The notes under the pieces were generated by a model. That model was given only the letters and a program-made list of their open reading frames with translations. It ran no database searches and had not been told where the DNA came from. Source: Pseudomonas sp. 7SR1 (GTDB lineage: Bacteria; Pseudomonadota; Gammaproteobacteria; Pseudomonadales; Pseudomonadaceae). From it: a DNA stretch of 64,000 nucleotides. Positions 1-8,621 of this stretch are shown here, one piece after another (the first letter of the stretch is position 1; each line of letters opens with the position of its first letter). The position numbers were made by a program, and so were the translations under genes. The DNA lies in assembly GCF_900156465.1 (NCBI RefSeq), contig NZ_LT707064.1:5037001-5101000 (forward strand). The letters run 5' to 3'.

Positions 1-260
1 CGGTCGCGGGACTCACCGTGGACATGTTCGAACAACAGCAGCGACAGCGAACGGCCGCGACCGAACAGCGCCCCGTAGTGTTCCTGGCCGTCCATCAGAT
101 CCTGGCTGCAGATCAGCTCCAGCAGCTCGAACAGCCCGGCACGCTGGGCGGGACTGATTTCCCGGGCCTGGAGAATCGCCTGTTCGAGTTCGTCACGGGC
201 GGCCACCAGGGTTTCGGTCGGGTAGTCGAGGAGCAGCGAAATCACCTTGAGAATGCGCAT
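1..260 (-). CDS. narJ: Nitrate reductase chaperone NarJ (N-terminal part, cut by window edge)
   Basis: This is the first ~86 residues of NarJ, the cytoplasmic chaperone that matures the NarGH catalytic dimer and guides molybdenum-cofactor insertion. The visible protein contains LLDYPTETL near the N-terminus and the family-typical stretch GRGRSLSLLLFEHVHGES, in which EHVHGESR is strongly conserved. Two in-frame ATGs compete. The one at 266 overlaps the narH stop as ATGA. The one at 260 sits 7 nt after a GGAGG ribosome site and is preferred. The gene is translationally coupled to narH. The rest of narJ, and presumably narI, lies left of the window. Confidence 0.93.
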   Translation of the reverse strand, partial: MRILKVISLLLDYPTETLVAARDELEQAILQAREISPAQRAGLFELLELICSQDLMDGQEHYGALFGRGRSLSLLLFEHVHGESRD

Positions 261-262
261 GT

Positions 263-1801
263 TCATTCCTCCCACAACTGCACGGTCTTGATCACATCCC
301 GGCGGTTGGCCTTCTTGCCGCCGAACATGTTGGTGTCGGAACTGCCGCTGCAACCGCTGCCGAAGCTGAAGCCGCAACCGGAGCGCTCGGCGAATGCGTC
401 GCTCATGGCGTCTTCGCGGTGGGCGCTGGGCACGACGAAACGATCCTCGTAGTTGGCGATGGCCAGGTAGCGGTACATCTCCTCCACCTGGTTCACGCTC
501 AGGCCGACGTCGGCCAGCACTTGCAGGTCCTGTACGCCATCGACCTGCTGGGAACGCTTGTAGGCGCGCATTGCCAGCAGGCGCTTGAGGGCATGCCTGA
601 CCGGCTTTTCGTCACCGGCGGTGAGCATGTTGGCCAGGTAACGCAATGGGATGCGCAGGCTGTCGACGTCCGGGATCACCCCGTTCATGCCCACGGTACC
701 GGCGGCCGCAGCGTTCTGGATCGGCGACAGTGGCGGCACGTACCAGACCATCGGCAAGGTGCGGTATTCCGGGTGCAGCGGGAGCGCGAGCTTCCAGTCC
801 ACGGCCATCTTGTAGACCGGCGAACGCTGGGCCGAGTCGATCACCGACTGCGGCACACCATCGGCCAGGGCCTGGCGGATCACCGCCGGGTCGTTGGGGT
901 CGAGGAAAATCTCCAGTTGCTTCTCGTACAGGTCCTTCTCATCGGCGGTGCTTGCCACTTCGCTGATGCGGTCGGCGTCGTACAGCAGCACGCCGAGGTA
1001 ACGGATCCGGCCGACGCAGGTTTCGGCGCACACCGTCGGCATCCCCGCCTCGATGCGCGGGTAGCAGAAGATGCATTTCTCCGACTTGCCGCTCTTCCAG
1101 TTGAAGTAGATCTTCTTGTAAGGGCAGCCGCTGATGCACATGCGCCAGCCGCGGCACTTCTCCTGGTCGATCAGGACGATGCCGTCTTCCTCGCGCTTGT
1201 AGATCGCCCCGCTCGGGCAGGATGCCGCGCACGCCGGGTTCAGGCAGTGCTCGCACAGGCGCGGCAAGTACATCATGAAGGTGTTTTCGTACTCGCCGTA
1301 GATGTCCGCCTGGACCTTGTCGAAGTTCTTGTCCTTGCGCCGCTTGGCGAATTCGGTACCGAGGATCTCCTCCCAGTTCGGGCCCCACTCGATCTTTTCC
1401 ATGCGCTTGCCGGACACCACCGAACGCGGCCGTGCGGTGGGTTGATGTTCGCCCAGTGGCGCGGTGTGCAGGTGCTGGTAGTCGAAATCGAACGGCTCGT
1501 AGTAATCGTCCAGGCTGGGCAGGTCCGGGTTGGCGAAGATGTTCGCCAGCACACGGAACTTGCCGCCGATGCGCGGGTTGATCGAACCGTCGGCGTTGCG
1601 GACCCAGCCGCCCTTCCACTTGTCCTGGTTCTCCCATTCCTTTGGGTAGCCGATGCCCGGCTTGGACTCGACGTTGTTGAACCAGGCGTATTCCATCCCT
1701 TCGCGGCTGGTCCAGACGTTCTTGCAGGTGATGGAGCAAGTGTGACAGCCGATGCATTTGTCCAGGTTCAGGACCATGCCGATTTGTGAGCGAATCTTCA
1801 T
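263..1801 (-). CDS. narH: Respiratory nitrate reductase beta subunit NarH
   Basis: NarH is the iron-sulfur electron-transfer subunit of membrane-bound nitrate reductase, carrying electrons from NarI haem to NarG at the inner face of the cytoplasmic membrane. The protein has 512 residues, the usual family length. Four cysteine clusters are visible: C16-C19-C22-C26, then CEHCLNPACAASCP, then CRGWRMCISGCP, then CIFC...CAETC. In the third cluster Trp replaces the expected Cys, the signature of the 3Fe-4S centre. The start at 1801 (MKIRSQIG) follows a GAGGAG site by 7 nt and lies 1 nt after the narG stop. A longer frame extends upstream but lies inside narG. Confidence 0.97.
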   Translation of the reverse strand: MKIRSQIGMVLNLDKCIGCHTCSITCKNVWTSREGMEYAWFNNVESKPGIGYPKEWENQDKWKGGWVRNADGSINPRIGGKFRVLANIFANPDLPSLDDYYEPFDFDYQHLHTAPLGEHQPTARPRSVVSGKRMEKIEWGPNWEEILGTEFAKRRKDKNFDKVQADIYGEYENTFMMYLPRLCEHCLNPACAASCPSGAIYKREEDGIVLIDQEKCRGWRMCISGCPYKKIYFNWKSGKSEKCIFCYPRIEAGMPTVCAETCVGRIRYLGVLLYDADRISEVASTADEKDLYEKQLEIFLDPNDPAVIRQALADGVPQSVIDSAQRSPVYKMAVDWKLALPLHPEYRTLPMVWYVPPLSPIQNAAAAGTVGMNGVIPDVDSLRIPLRYLANMLTAGDEKPVRHALKRLLAMRAYKRSQQVDGVQDLQVLADVGLSVNQVEEMYRYLAIANYEDRFVVPSAHREDAMSDAFAERSGCGFSFGSGCSGSSDTNMFGGKKANRRDVIKTVQLWEE

Positions 1802-1802
1802 C

Positions 1803-4800
1803 TCAGTTCTCCTCGATATCGGTTGGCAGTGGACGCGGCAGATCATCGCCACTGGAACCGTCGAGCCAATCGACCTTGGCCATCTTGCGCACCACGACGA
1901 ATTCGTCGCGGTTGCAACCGACCGTGCCGTAATAGTTGAAGCCATAGGCCTGCTGGGCGTAGCCACCGATCATGTGGGTGGGCTTGAGCACCACGCGGGT
2001 CACCGAGTTGTGGTGGCCACCACGGGTCTTGGTGGTTTCGGAACCTGGCACGTTCACGATCCGTTCCTGGGCGTGGTACATCATCACCATGCCCTCCTTG
2101 ACCCGCTGGCTGACCACCGCCCGGGCGGTCAGCGCGCCGTTGGCGTTGAAGCATTCGATCCAGTCGTTGTCCTCGATGCCGGCGCGCCTGGCGTCGATTT
2201 CCGAAAGCCAGACAATCGGCCCGCCACGGCTCAAGGTCAGCATCAGCAGGTTGTCGCTGTAGGTGCTGTGGATGCCCCATTTCTGGTGCGGGGTGATCCA
2301 GTTCAGGACGATCTCGGTCTCGCCATTGCCGCGCTTGCCCTTCACGCCGGCGATGGTGCGGGTGTTGACCGGAGGCCGATAGCTCATCAGCTGCTCGCCG
2401 AACGCCTGCATCCAGGGGTGATCCTGGTAGAACTGCTGGCGACCGGTGATGGTGCGCCATGGAATCGACTCGTGGACGTTGGTGTAGCCGGCGTTGTAGC
2501 TCACATGGTCGTCTTCCAGGCCGGACCAGGTCGGGCTGGAAATGATCTTGCGCGGCTGGGCCTGGATGTCGCGGAAGCGAATGGCCTCATGCTCCTTGGA
2601 GACGGCCAGGTGGCTGTGGTCGATGCCGGTGAATTCCGACAGCGCCGCCCAGGCTTTCACCGCCACATGGCCGTTGGTTTCCGGAGCCAGGGACAGGATC
2701 ACTTCGGCGGCGTCGATGGCGCTGTCGATCTTCGGCCGCCCTTGGCTGATACCGGCGTCCACTTCATGATGATTGAGCTCGCCGAGGAACTTCACCTCGG
2801 CGTCGGTGTTCCAGTTGATGCCCTTGCCGCCGTTGCCGAGTTTTTCCAGCATCGGGCCCAGGGAGGTGAATTGCTTGTAGATGTTGGGGTAGTCGCGCTC
2901 CACCACTTGCAGGTTCGGTGCGTTCTTGCCCGGTACCGGCGCCACACCGGCGCTTTTCCAGTCGGTCCCGCCAAATGGCTGGGCCAGTTCGCCAACGCTG
3001 TCGTGCATCAACGGTACGGTCACCAGGTCTTTTTCCACGCCCAGGTGTCCGACGGCCATGGCGGAAAACGCTTTGGCGATGCCCTTGTAGATTTCCCAGT
3101 CCGAGCGCGATTCCCAGGCCGGATCGATGGCGGCGGACAGCGGGTGGATGAACGGGTGCATGTCCGAGGTGTTCATGTCGTCTTTTTCGTACCAGGTAGC
3201 GGTCGGCAAGACGATGTCGGAATACACGCAGGTCGAGGACATGCGGAAGTCCAGGGTGGTCACCAGGTCGAGCTTGCCAATGGCACCCTCGTCGACCCAT
3301 TCGGCTTCAGTGGGCTTGCAGTCACCGACCTGGCCGATGTCTTCGTTCATCACGCCGTTCTTGGTGCCCAGCAGGTACTTGAGCATGTACTCGTGGCCCT
3401 TGCCCGAGGAGCCCAGCAGGTTGGACCGCCAGATGAACATGTTGCGCGGGAAGTTCACCGGGCTGTCCGGTTGCTCGCAGGCAAAGCGCAGGGAGCCGTC
3501 CTGCAGCGACTTGACCACATAATCCTTGGGTTCCAGGCCCGCGGCGGCGGCATCGCGGCAGATGTGCAGCGGGTTGGTGTTGAGTTGCGGCGCGCTGGGC
3601 AACCAGCCGGCCCGTTCGGCGCGGATGTTGTAGTCCAGGGCGTGCTCGGGGAACTGCGACTTGTCGGCCAGGGGCGAAAGCACGTCGTGCATGCTCATCT
3701 TCTCGTGGCGCCATTGCGAGCTATGGCCATAGAAGAAGCTGGTGCCGTTCATCTGCCGGGGCGGACGGTTCCAGTCCAGGCCGAAGGCCAGGGGCAGCCA
3801 GCCGCATTGCGGACGCAGCTTTTCCTGGCCGACGTAGTGGGCCCAGCCGCCGCCGGTCTGGCCGATGCAACCGCAGAGCATGAGCATGTTGATCAGCCCG
3901 CGGTAGTTCATGTCCATGTGGTACCAGTGGTTCATCGCCGCCCCGACGATGATCATCGAGCGGCCACGGGTCTTGTCGGCGTTGTCGGCGAACTCGCGGG
4001 CGATCTGGATCGCCTTCTCGCGGCTCACACCAGTGATCTGCTCCTGCCAGGCTGGCGTACCGGGTACCGAGGCGTCGTCGTAGTCCTTGGCGACGTTGGC
4101 GCCCCCCAGGCCACGGTCGATGGCCAGGTTGGCCGCCGACAGGTCGAATACAGTGGCGACTTTCGCCACGCTGCCATCGGCCAGCACCACGCTGTGCACC
4201 GGCACCCTACGGAACTGCACCGCATCACCGGCCACGTGCTGGAAGTACTCCTGGGCTTCGCCGGCGAAGTACGGGAACGCCACCTCGGCGACGTCACCGC
4301 CGATCAGGCTCAGCTTGAGGTCGATTTCACGCCCCTCGCCGCCTTCACGGGGCAGGATGTTCCACTTGCCCTTCTCGCCCCAGCGATAGCCGATGGAACC
4401 CTGGGGGGAAACCAGCTCGCCGTTGGTATCCAGGGCGATGGTTTTCCATTGCGGGTTGTTGTCCTGGCCGAGGTTGTCGGTCAGGTCGCTGGCCCGCAGG
4501 AAACGGTCCGGCTGGTAGCCCGCGCCTGGTGCCGCGCCGAGCATCGGCTTGAGCATCACCAGCACCGGCAGGTCGGTGTAGCGCTTGGCGTATTCGGTGA
4601 AATAGGCGCTGGGCTTGTCCAGGTGGAATTCTTTGAAGATCACATGGTTGAAGGCCTGGGCCAGGGCGGCGTCGGTGCCCTGCTTGGGGTTGAGCCACAG
4701 GTCGGTGAGCTTGGCGACTTCCGAGTAGTCCGGGGTGATCGCCACGGTCTTGGTGCCCTTGTAGCGCACCTCGGTGAAGAAGTGGGCATCAGGGGTACGG

Positions 4801-5576
4801 GTCTGCGGGACGTTGGAGCCCCAGGCGATGATGTAGTTGGAGTTGTACCAGTCGGCCGATTCCGGCACGTCGGTCTGCTCGCCCCAGACCATCGGCGAAG
4901 CGGGCGGCAGGTCGCAATACCAGTCATAGAAGCTCAGGCACACGCCACCGATCAGCGAAAGATAGCGCGAGCCGGCGGCGTAGCTGACCATGGACATGGC
5001 CGGGATCGGCGAGAAACCCACCACCCGGTCAGGGCCATGGGTCTTGACGGTGTAGACGTTGGCGGCGGCGATGATCTCGTTGACTTCTTCCCAGTTGGAG
5101 CGGATGAAGCCGCCCATGCCGCGCTTGCTTTTATAGGCGTCGGCCTTGGCCTTGTCCTCGACGATGCTGGCCCAGGCCTCCACCGGCGGCAGGGTCTGCC
5201 GGGCTTCGCGCCACAGCTTGAGCAACGGCTTGCGGATCTTCGGGTACTTGAGCCGGTTGGCGCTGTAGATGTACCAGCTGTAGCTCGCGCCGCGAGGGCA
5301 ACCGCGAGGTTCGTGGTTGGGCAGGTCGTTGCGGGTGCGCGGGTAGTCGGTCTGCTGGGTTTCCCAGGTGATCAGGCCGTTCTTGACGTAGATTTTCCAC
5401 GAGCACGAGCCGGTGCAGTTCACTCCATGGGTCGAACGCACGATCTTGTCGTACTGCCAGCGGGAACGGTAGACGTTTTCCCAGTCGCGGGACTCCTTGC
5501 GGGTCTCGCCGTGACCGTCGGAAAACTCGCCTTGCTTGCGGTTGAAGAACCGCAGTTGATCCAGTAAATGACTCAC
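1803..5576 (-). CDS. narG: Respiratory nitrate reductase alpha subunit NarG
   Basis: NarG is the catalytic molybdopterin (bis-MGD) subunit that reduces nitrate to nitrite in the cytoplasm. It has 1257 residues, full length for the family. The FS0 4Fe-4S ligands are visible as H50-x3-C54-x3-C58 and C92 (GCPRG). A YNSNYIIAWGSN segment further in matches the active-site region. The start codon is GTG at 5576, preceded by a GAGAGGAAG ribosome site 5 nt away. It follows narK2 by 64 nt and is followed immediately by narH, so it belongs to the narK1K2GHJ(I) operon. Confidence 0.97.
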   Translation of the reverse strand: MSHLLDQLRFFNRKQGEFSDGHGETRKESRDWENVYRSRWQYDKIVRSTHGVNCTGSCSWKIYVKNGLITWETQQTDYPRTRNDLPNHEPRGCPRGASYSWYIYSANRLKYPKIRKPLLKLWREARQTLPPVEAWASIVEDKAKADAYKSKRGMGGFIRSNWEEVNEIIAAANVYTVKTHGPDRVVGFSPIPAMSMVSYAAGSRYLSLIGGVCLSFYDWYCDLPPASPMVWGEQTDVPESADWYNSNYIIAWGSNVPQTRTPDAHFFTEVRYKGTKTVAITPDYSEVAKLTDLWLNPKQGTDAALAQAFNHVIFKEFHLDKPSAYFTEYAKRYTDLPVLVMLKPMLGAAPGAGYQPDRFLRASDLTDNLGQDNNPQWKTIALDTNGELVSPQGSIGYRWGEKGKWNILPREGGEGREIDLKLSLIGGDVAEVAFPYFAGEAQEYFQHVAGDAVQFRRVPVHSVVLADGSVAKVATVFDLSAANLAIDRGLGGANVAKDYDDASVPGTPAWQEQITGVSREKAIQIAREFADNADKTRGRSMIIVGAAMNHWYHMDMNYRGLINMLMLCGCIGQTGGGWAHYVGQEKLRPQCGWLPLAFGLDWNRPPRQMNGTSFFYGHSSQWRHEKMSMHDVLSPLADKSQFPEHALDYNIRAERAGWLPSAPQLNTNPLHICRDAAAAGLEPKDYVVKSLQDGSLRFACEQPDSPVNFPRNMFIWRSNLLGSSGKGHEYMLKYLLGTKNGVMNEDIGQVGDCKPTEAEWVDEGAIGKLDLVTTLDFRMSSTCVYSDIVLPTATWYEKDDMNTSDMHPFIHPLSAAIDPAWESRSDWEIYKGIAKAFSAMAVGHLGVEKDLVTVPLMHDSVGELAQPFGGTDWKSAGVAPVPGKNAPNLQVVERDYPNIYKQFTSLGPMLEKLGNGGKGINWNTDAEVKFLGELNHHEVDAGISQGRPKIDSAIDAAEVILSLAPETNGHVAVKAWAALSEFTGIDHSHLAVSKEHEAIRFRDIQAQPRKIISSPTWSGLEDDHVSYNAGYTNVHESIPWRTITGRQQFYQDHPWMQAFGEQLMSYRPPVNTRTIAGVKGKRGNGETEIVLNWITPHQKWGIHSTYSDNLLMLTLSRGGPIVWLSEIDARRAGIEDNDWIECFNANGALTARAVVSQRVKEGMVMMYHAQERIVNVPGSETTKTRGGHHNSVTRVVLKPTHMIGGYAQQAYGFNYYGTVGCNRDEFVVVRKMAKVDWLDGSSGDDLPRPLPTDIEEN

Positions 5577-5640
5577 AGTGTCTTCCTCTCAGGCTTGCTC
5601 CGCGGGGTCTGCGCCCCGCCCAGGCAGGTTTAGGTTCGGC

Positions 5641-7038
5641 TTAGCAAGGTGTCGCGGCGCCCTTGCGGGCATACCACCACCAGGTCACCACGATGCAGCT
5701 CAGGTAGAAGCCGACGAACATGTAGAAGGCCATCTCCGGACCGCCCGTCAGGGCCATCGAAGTGCCGAATGATTTAGGAATGAAGAACGCACCGAAGGCG
5801 CCCATGGCCGAGCTGAAGCCCAGCACCGCGGCCGACTCCTTGCCGGCGTTCTTGAGCGCTTGCTCGCGCACCTCGGGCTTTTTCCCCAGGGCGGCTTTTT
5901 CATGCAGGGTGCGGAAGATCACCGGGATCATGCGGAACGTGGAACCGTTGCCCACGCCAGTGGTGATGAACAGCAACATGAACAGGCCCAGGAAGCCGTA
6001 GAAGTTGCCGCCCTGGCCACCTTGGGGCAGAAAGTGCATGACGCCGAACACCATCGCGATCATCAGCACGAAGTTCCACAGGGTGACCTTCGCACCGCCG
6101 AGCTTGTCCGCCAGCCAACCACCCAGCGGCCGCACCAGGGCGCCCACCAGGGGGCCGAGGAAGGCGAATTTCAGGGCGATGACTTCCGGGAACGAAGTCT
6201 TGATCAGCAGCGGGAACGCGGCGGAGAAGCCAATGAACGAGCCGAAGGTCGCCAGGTACAGCCAGCACATCAGCCAGTTGTGCTTGCGCTTGAAGATCAC
6301 CGCTTGTTCGCTGAACGAGGCCCGGGCGCTGGACAAATCGTTCATGCCGAACCAGGCAATCAGGGTCACGGCCAGGATGAACGGCACCCAGATGAAACCG
6401 GCGTTCTGCAGCCACAGCGAGCTGCCGTCAGCCAATACCTGGGGCTGGCCGCCCATGAAGCCGAACACCCCGAAGGAGATCACCAGCTGCACGCAGAACT
6501 GCATCACCGAGACGCCCAGGTTGCCCAGCCCGGCGTTCAGGCCCAGGGCGGTGCCCTGCTGGGACTTGGGATAGAAGAAGCTGATGTTGGACATGCTGGA
6601 GGCGAAGTTGCCGCCGCCAAAACCGCAGAGCAATGCGATCAGCACGAAGACGCTGTAGGGCGTGCCCGGATCCTGTACCGCGAAGCCCATCCACAGCGCC
6701 GGCACCAGCAGCGATGCAGTGCTCAGGGCGGTCCAGCGCCGACCGCCGAAGATCGGCACCATGAACGAATAGAAGATGCGCAAGGTGGCACCGGACAGCC
6801 CCGGCAGCGCCGCCAGCCAGAACAGCTGGTCGGTGCTGAAACTGAAGCCGATGGCGTTCAGGCGCACGATCACCGTGCTCCAGACCATCCACACGGCGAA
6901 GGCCAGCAGCAGCGCCGGGATCGAGATCCACAGGTTGCGCCGTGCGGTCTGTTTGCCACTGCTGCCCCAGAAGGCGGGGTCTTCGGGGCGCCAGTCATGG
7001 ATGACCGGGCCTTTGTCAGGCGTTTGCAGAACGGACAT
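5641..7038 (-). CDS. narK2: Nitrate/nitrite transporter NarK2 (MFS, second nar transporter)
   Basis: This is a major facilitator superfamily protein of about 465 residues with some 12 hydrophobic segments. The glycine-rich nitrate-signature region (FGGGNFASSMSNISFFYPKSQQGTALGLNAGLGNLG) is visible, with the family RIFYSFMVPIFGGRRWT stretch before it. In Pseudomonas denitrifiers the second of two tandem NarK proteins is the nitrate/nitrite antiporter type. The ATG at 7038 (MSVLQTPDKG) is preferred because AAGGAGAAG lies 3 nt upstream. A start six codons earlier is possible. The 5' end overlaps narK1 by 23 nt. Confidence 0.93.
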   Translation of the reverse strand: MSVLQTPDKGPVIHDWRPEDPAFWGSSGKQTARRNLWISIPALLLAFAVWMVWSTVIVRLNAIGFSFSTDQLFWLAALPGLSGATLRIFYSFMVPIFGGRRWTALSTASLLVPALWMGFAVQDPGTPYSVFVLIALLCGFGGGNFASSMSNISFFYPKSQQGTALGLNAGLGNLGVSVMQFCVQLVISFGVFGFMGGQPQVLADGSSLWLQNAGFIWVPFILAVTLIAWFGMNDLSSARASFSEQAVIFKRKHNWLMCWLYLATFGSFIGFSAAFPLLIKTSFPEVIALKFAFLGPLVGALVRPLGGWLADKLGGAKVTLWNFVLMIAMVFGVMHFLPQGGQGGNFYGFLGLFMLLFITTGVGNGSTFRMIPVIFRTLHEKAALGKKPEVREQALKNAGKESAAVLGFSSAMGAFGAFFIPKSFGTSMALTGGPEMAFYMFVGFYLSCIVVTWWWYARKGAATPC

Positions 7039-8317
7039 GTTCTTCTCCTTGGGCAATGCTGGAAAACGGGGGGTGGCTGGCGGGCTGACGCTTGCCCAGC
7101 AGCGGGCGCTTGCGCATTTCGCTGAAGTACATCCAGATGAGGGAGACCCAGACCACGCCGTACAGCAACATGAAGCAGGACGAGCGCACGCCGGTGAGGT
7201 CCACCAGGGCGCCGAACATGATCGGCAGCACGAAGCCGCCCAGGCCGCCGGCCAGGCCGACGATGCCGGACACCGCGCCCATGTTTTTCGGGTAGTCGTT
7301 GGCGATGTACTTGAAGACCGAGGCCTTGCCGAACGCGAAGGCGATGCCCATCACGAACAGCAGCACGGTGAACAGGGTGGCGTTGAGGCCGATGTGGAAG
7401 TCGACGATGCCGTTGACGGTCTGCACTTGCAGCTGGGTCTGGGGATAGGACAGCAGGAACAGACAGATCCAGCTGACCCACAACACCCACCAGGTCACGC
7501 TCTGGGCACCCCAACGGTCGGACATCCAGCCACCGACGGCGCGCAGCACACCACCGGGCAGCGAAAAGCACGCCGCCAGCAGCGCCGCGCTCTGCAGGCT
7601 GAAACCGTATTCCTGCACGTAGTATTTGGTCATCCACAGCGCCAGGGCCACATAGCCGCCGAACACGATCGAGTAGTACTGGCAGTAGCGCCACACGGCC
7701 GGCTCTTTCAGGGCCTTGAGCTGTTCGCGCAGGCTGGCGCCGTTGGCGCTGCGGTGCTCTTTTTTCTCGGCGGTGAGGAACCAGAACGACAGCGCGGTGA
7801 GGAACAGGATCGCGCTGAACACCTTCGGCACCAGGTGCCAGGAGCCCAGGGCGATCAAGGCCGGCGCAAGGAACTTGGTCACCGCCGCACCGGCGTTGCC
7901 GGCACCGAAGACGCCCATGGCAAAGCCCTGGTTCTGTTTGTCGAACCACTTGGCGACGTAGGCGATGCCCACCGAAAACGAACCGCCGGCCAGGCCGACG
8001 AACAGCCCCAGGACCAGGAACTGCCAGAAGGCCGTGGCCAGGGTGATCAGGTACAACGGCAGTACGCAGGACAGCATCAGCAGGAAGAACACGATGCGCC
8101 CGCCGAAACGGTCGGTGAGCAGCCCCAGGGGCAGGCGCACCAGCGAACCGGTCAGTACCGGCGTGGCGGCCAGCAGGCCAAACTGGGTTTCGTTGAGGGC
8201 CAGCATTTCCTTGATGGGAACGCCGAGCACCGCGAACATCATCCAGACCATGAAGCACACGGTGAAGGCCAGGGTACTCATCCCCAGTACCAACCCTTGT
8301 TGCACTTGCGCTCGCAT
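7016..8317 (-). CDS. narK1: Nitrate transporter NarK1 (MFS, first nar transporter)
   Basis: This is a 433-residue MFS permease with about 12 membrane segments and motifs such as GLLTDRFGGRIVFF (MFS motif A) and a nitrate-signature glycine stretch (GVFGAGNAGAAVTKFLAP). In Pseudomonas the first nar permease is the type I, proton-coupled nitrate importer. It is the promoter-proximal gene of the nar operon. ATG 8317 is chosen over GTG 8320 because GGGAG lies 7 nt upstream. The 3' end overlaps narK2, suggesting translational coupling. The ANR box centred at 8381 is placed to drive it. Confidence 0.93.
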   Translation of the reverse strand: MRAQVQQGLVLGMSTLAFTVCFMVWMMFAVLGVPIKEMLALNETQFGLLAATPVLTGSLVRLPLGLLTDRFGGRIVFFLLMLSCVLPLYLITLATAFWQFLVLGLFVGLAGGSFSVGIAYVAKWFDKQNQGFAMGVFGAGNAGAAVTKFLAPALIALGSWHLVPKVFSAILFLTALSFWFLTAEKKEHRSANGASLREQLKALKEPAVWRYCQYYSIVFGGYVALALWMTKYYVQEYGFSLQSAALLAACFSLPGGVLRAVGGWMSDRWGAQSVTWWVLWVSWICLFLLSYPQTQLQVQTVNGIVDFHIGLNATLFTVLLFVMGIAFAFGKASVFKYIANDYPKNMGAVSGIVGLAGGLGGFVLPIMFGALVDLTGVRSSCFMLLYGVVWVSLIWMYFSEMRKRPLLGKRQPASHPPFSSIAQGEEHVRSANA

Positions 8318-8374
8318 CACGATGCTCCCATCAGTTCGATGAGCGCAGACTAGTGATGCCTACCCCGCAAAAAC

Positions 8375-8388
8375 TTGACGTGAGTCAA
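8375..8388 (-). promoter_or_regulatory. ANR/DNR (FNR-type) box of the narK1 promoter
   Basis: The sequence is TTGAC-GTGA-GTCAA, a perfect inverted repeat of the FNR/ANR family (consensus TTGAT-N4-ATCAA). Its centre lies ~64 nt from the narK1 ATG. A TAGTCT hexamer on the minus strand (8352-8347) would be a -10 box for a start near 8340. That places the ANR site at about -41.5, the class II activator position. Confidence 0.85.
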
Positions 8389-8426
8389 AGAGCCTCCCGG
8401 GGGTATGGGCCTATGCTTGGCCCACC

Positions 8427-8442
8427 TACCTCCAAGGAGGTA
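8427..8442. promoter_or_regulatory. NarL 7-2-7 binding site
   Basis: TACCTCC-AA-GGAGGTA is a perfect inverted pair of NarL-type heptamers with a 2-bp spacer, the preferred NarL arrangement. Isolated heptamers occur nearby: TACCCCC on the minus strand at about 8398-8404, and TACCTCT on the minus strand at 8533-8539. The site lies between the IHF-like site and the ANR box, as expected for NarL acting on narK1. Confidence 0.75.
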
Positions 8443-8470
8443 GTCCCTGAAATTGATAGAACCCTTTGTT

Positions 8471-8483
8471 TATCAATAGCTTG
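8471..8483 (+). promoter_or_regulatory. Putative IHF site between narK1 and narX
   Basis: TATCAATAGCTTG fits the IHF consensus WATCAA-N4-TTR exactly. It lies between narX and the NarL/ANR sites, suiting a DNA bend that brings distal NarL to the narK1 promoter. A second inverted TTGAT half (8453-8457) makes this a longer imperfect palindrome with the ATCAA at 8472-8476. Confidence 0.6.
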
Positions 8484-8621
8484 AACGAATTGGCCGAAGC
8501 TTTTATGGAAACGGAACGGCCAACAACTCTTTAGAGGTAGTGCGCCCGGGATCGGCTGCAACACCCTCGATCCGAGGCACCCTATGCTCGTTTTACCGCT
8601 GTTGCGCCAGGGCCAGCCGCA

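Noticed and set aside
1752..5567. A 1271-codon open frame antisense to narG
   Set aside because: It is the shadow of narG, with no ribosome site and no recognisable protein features.
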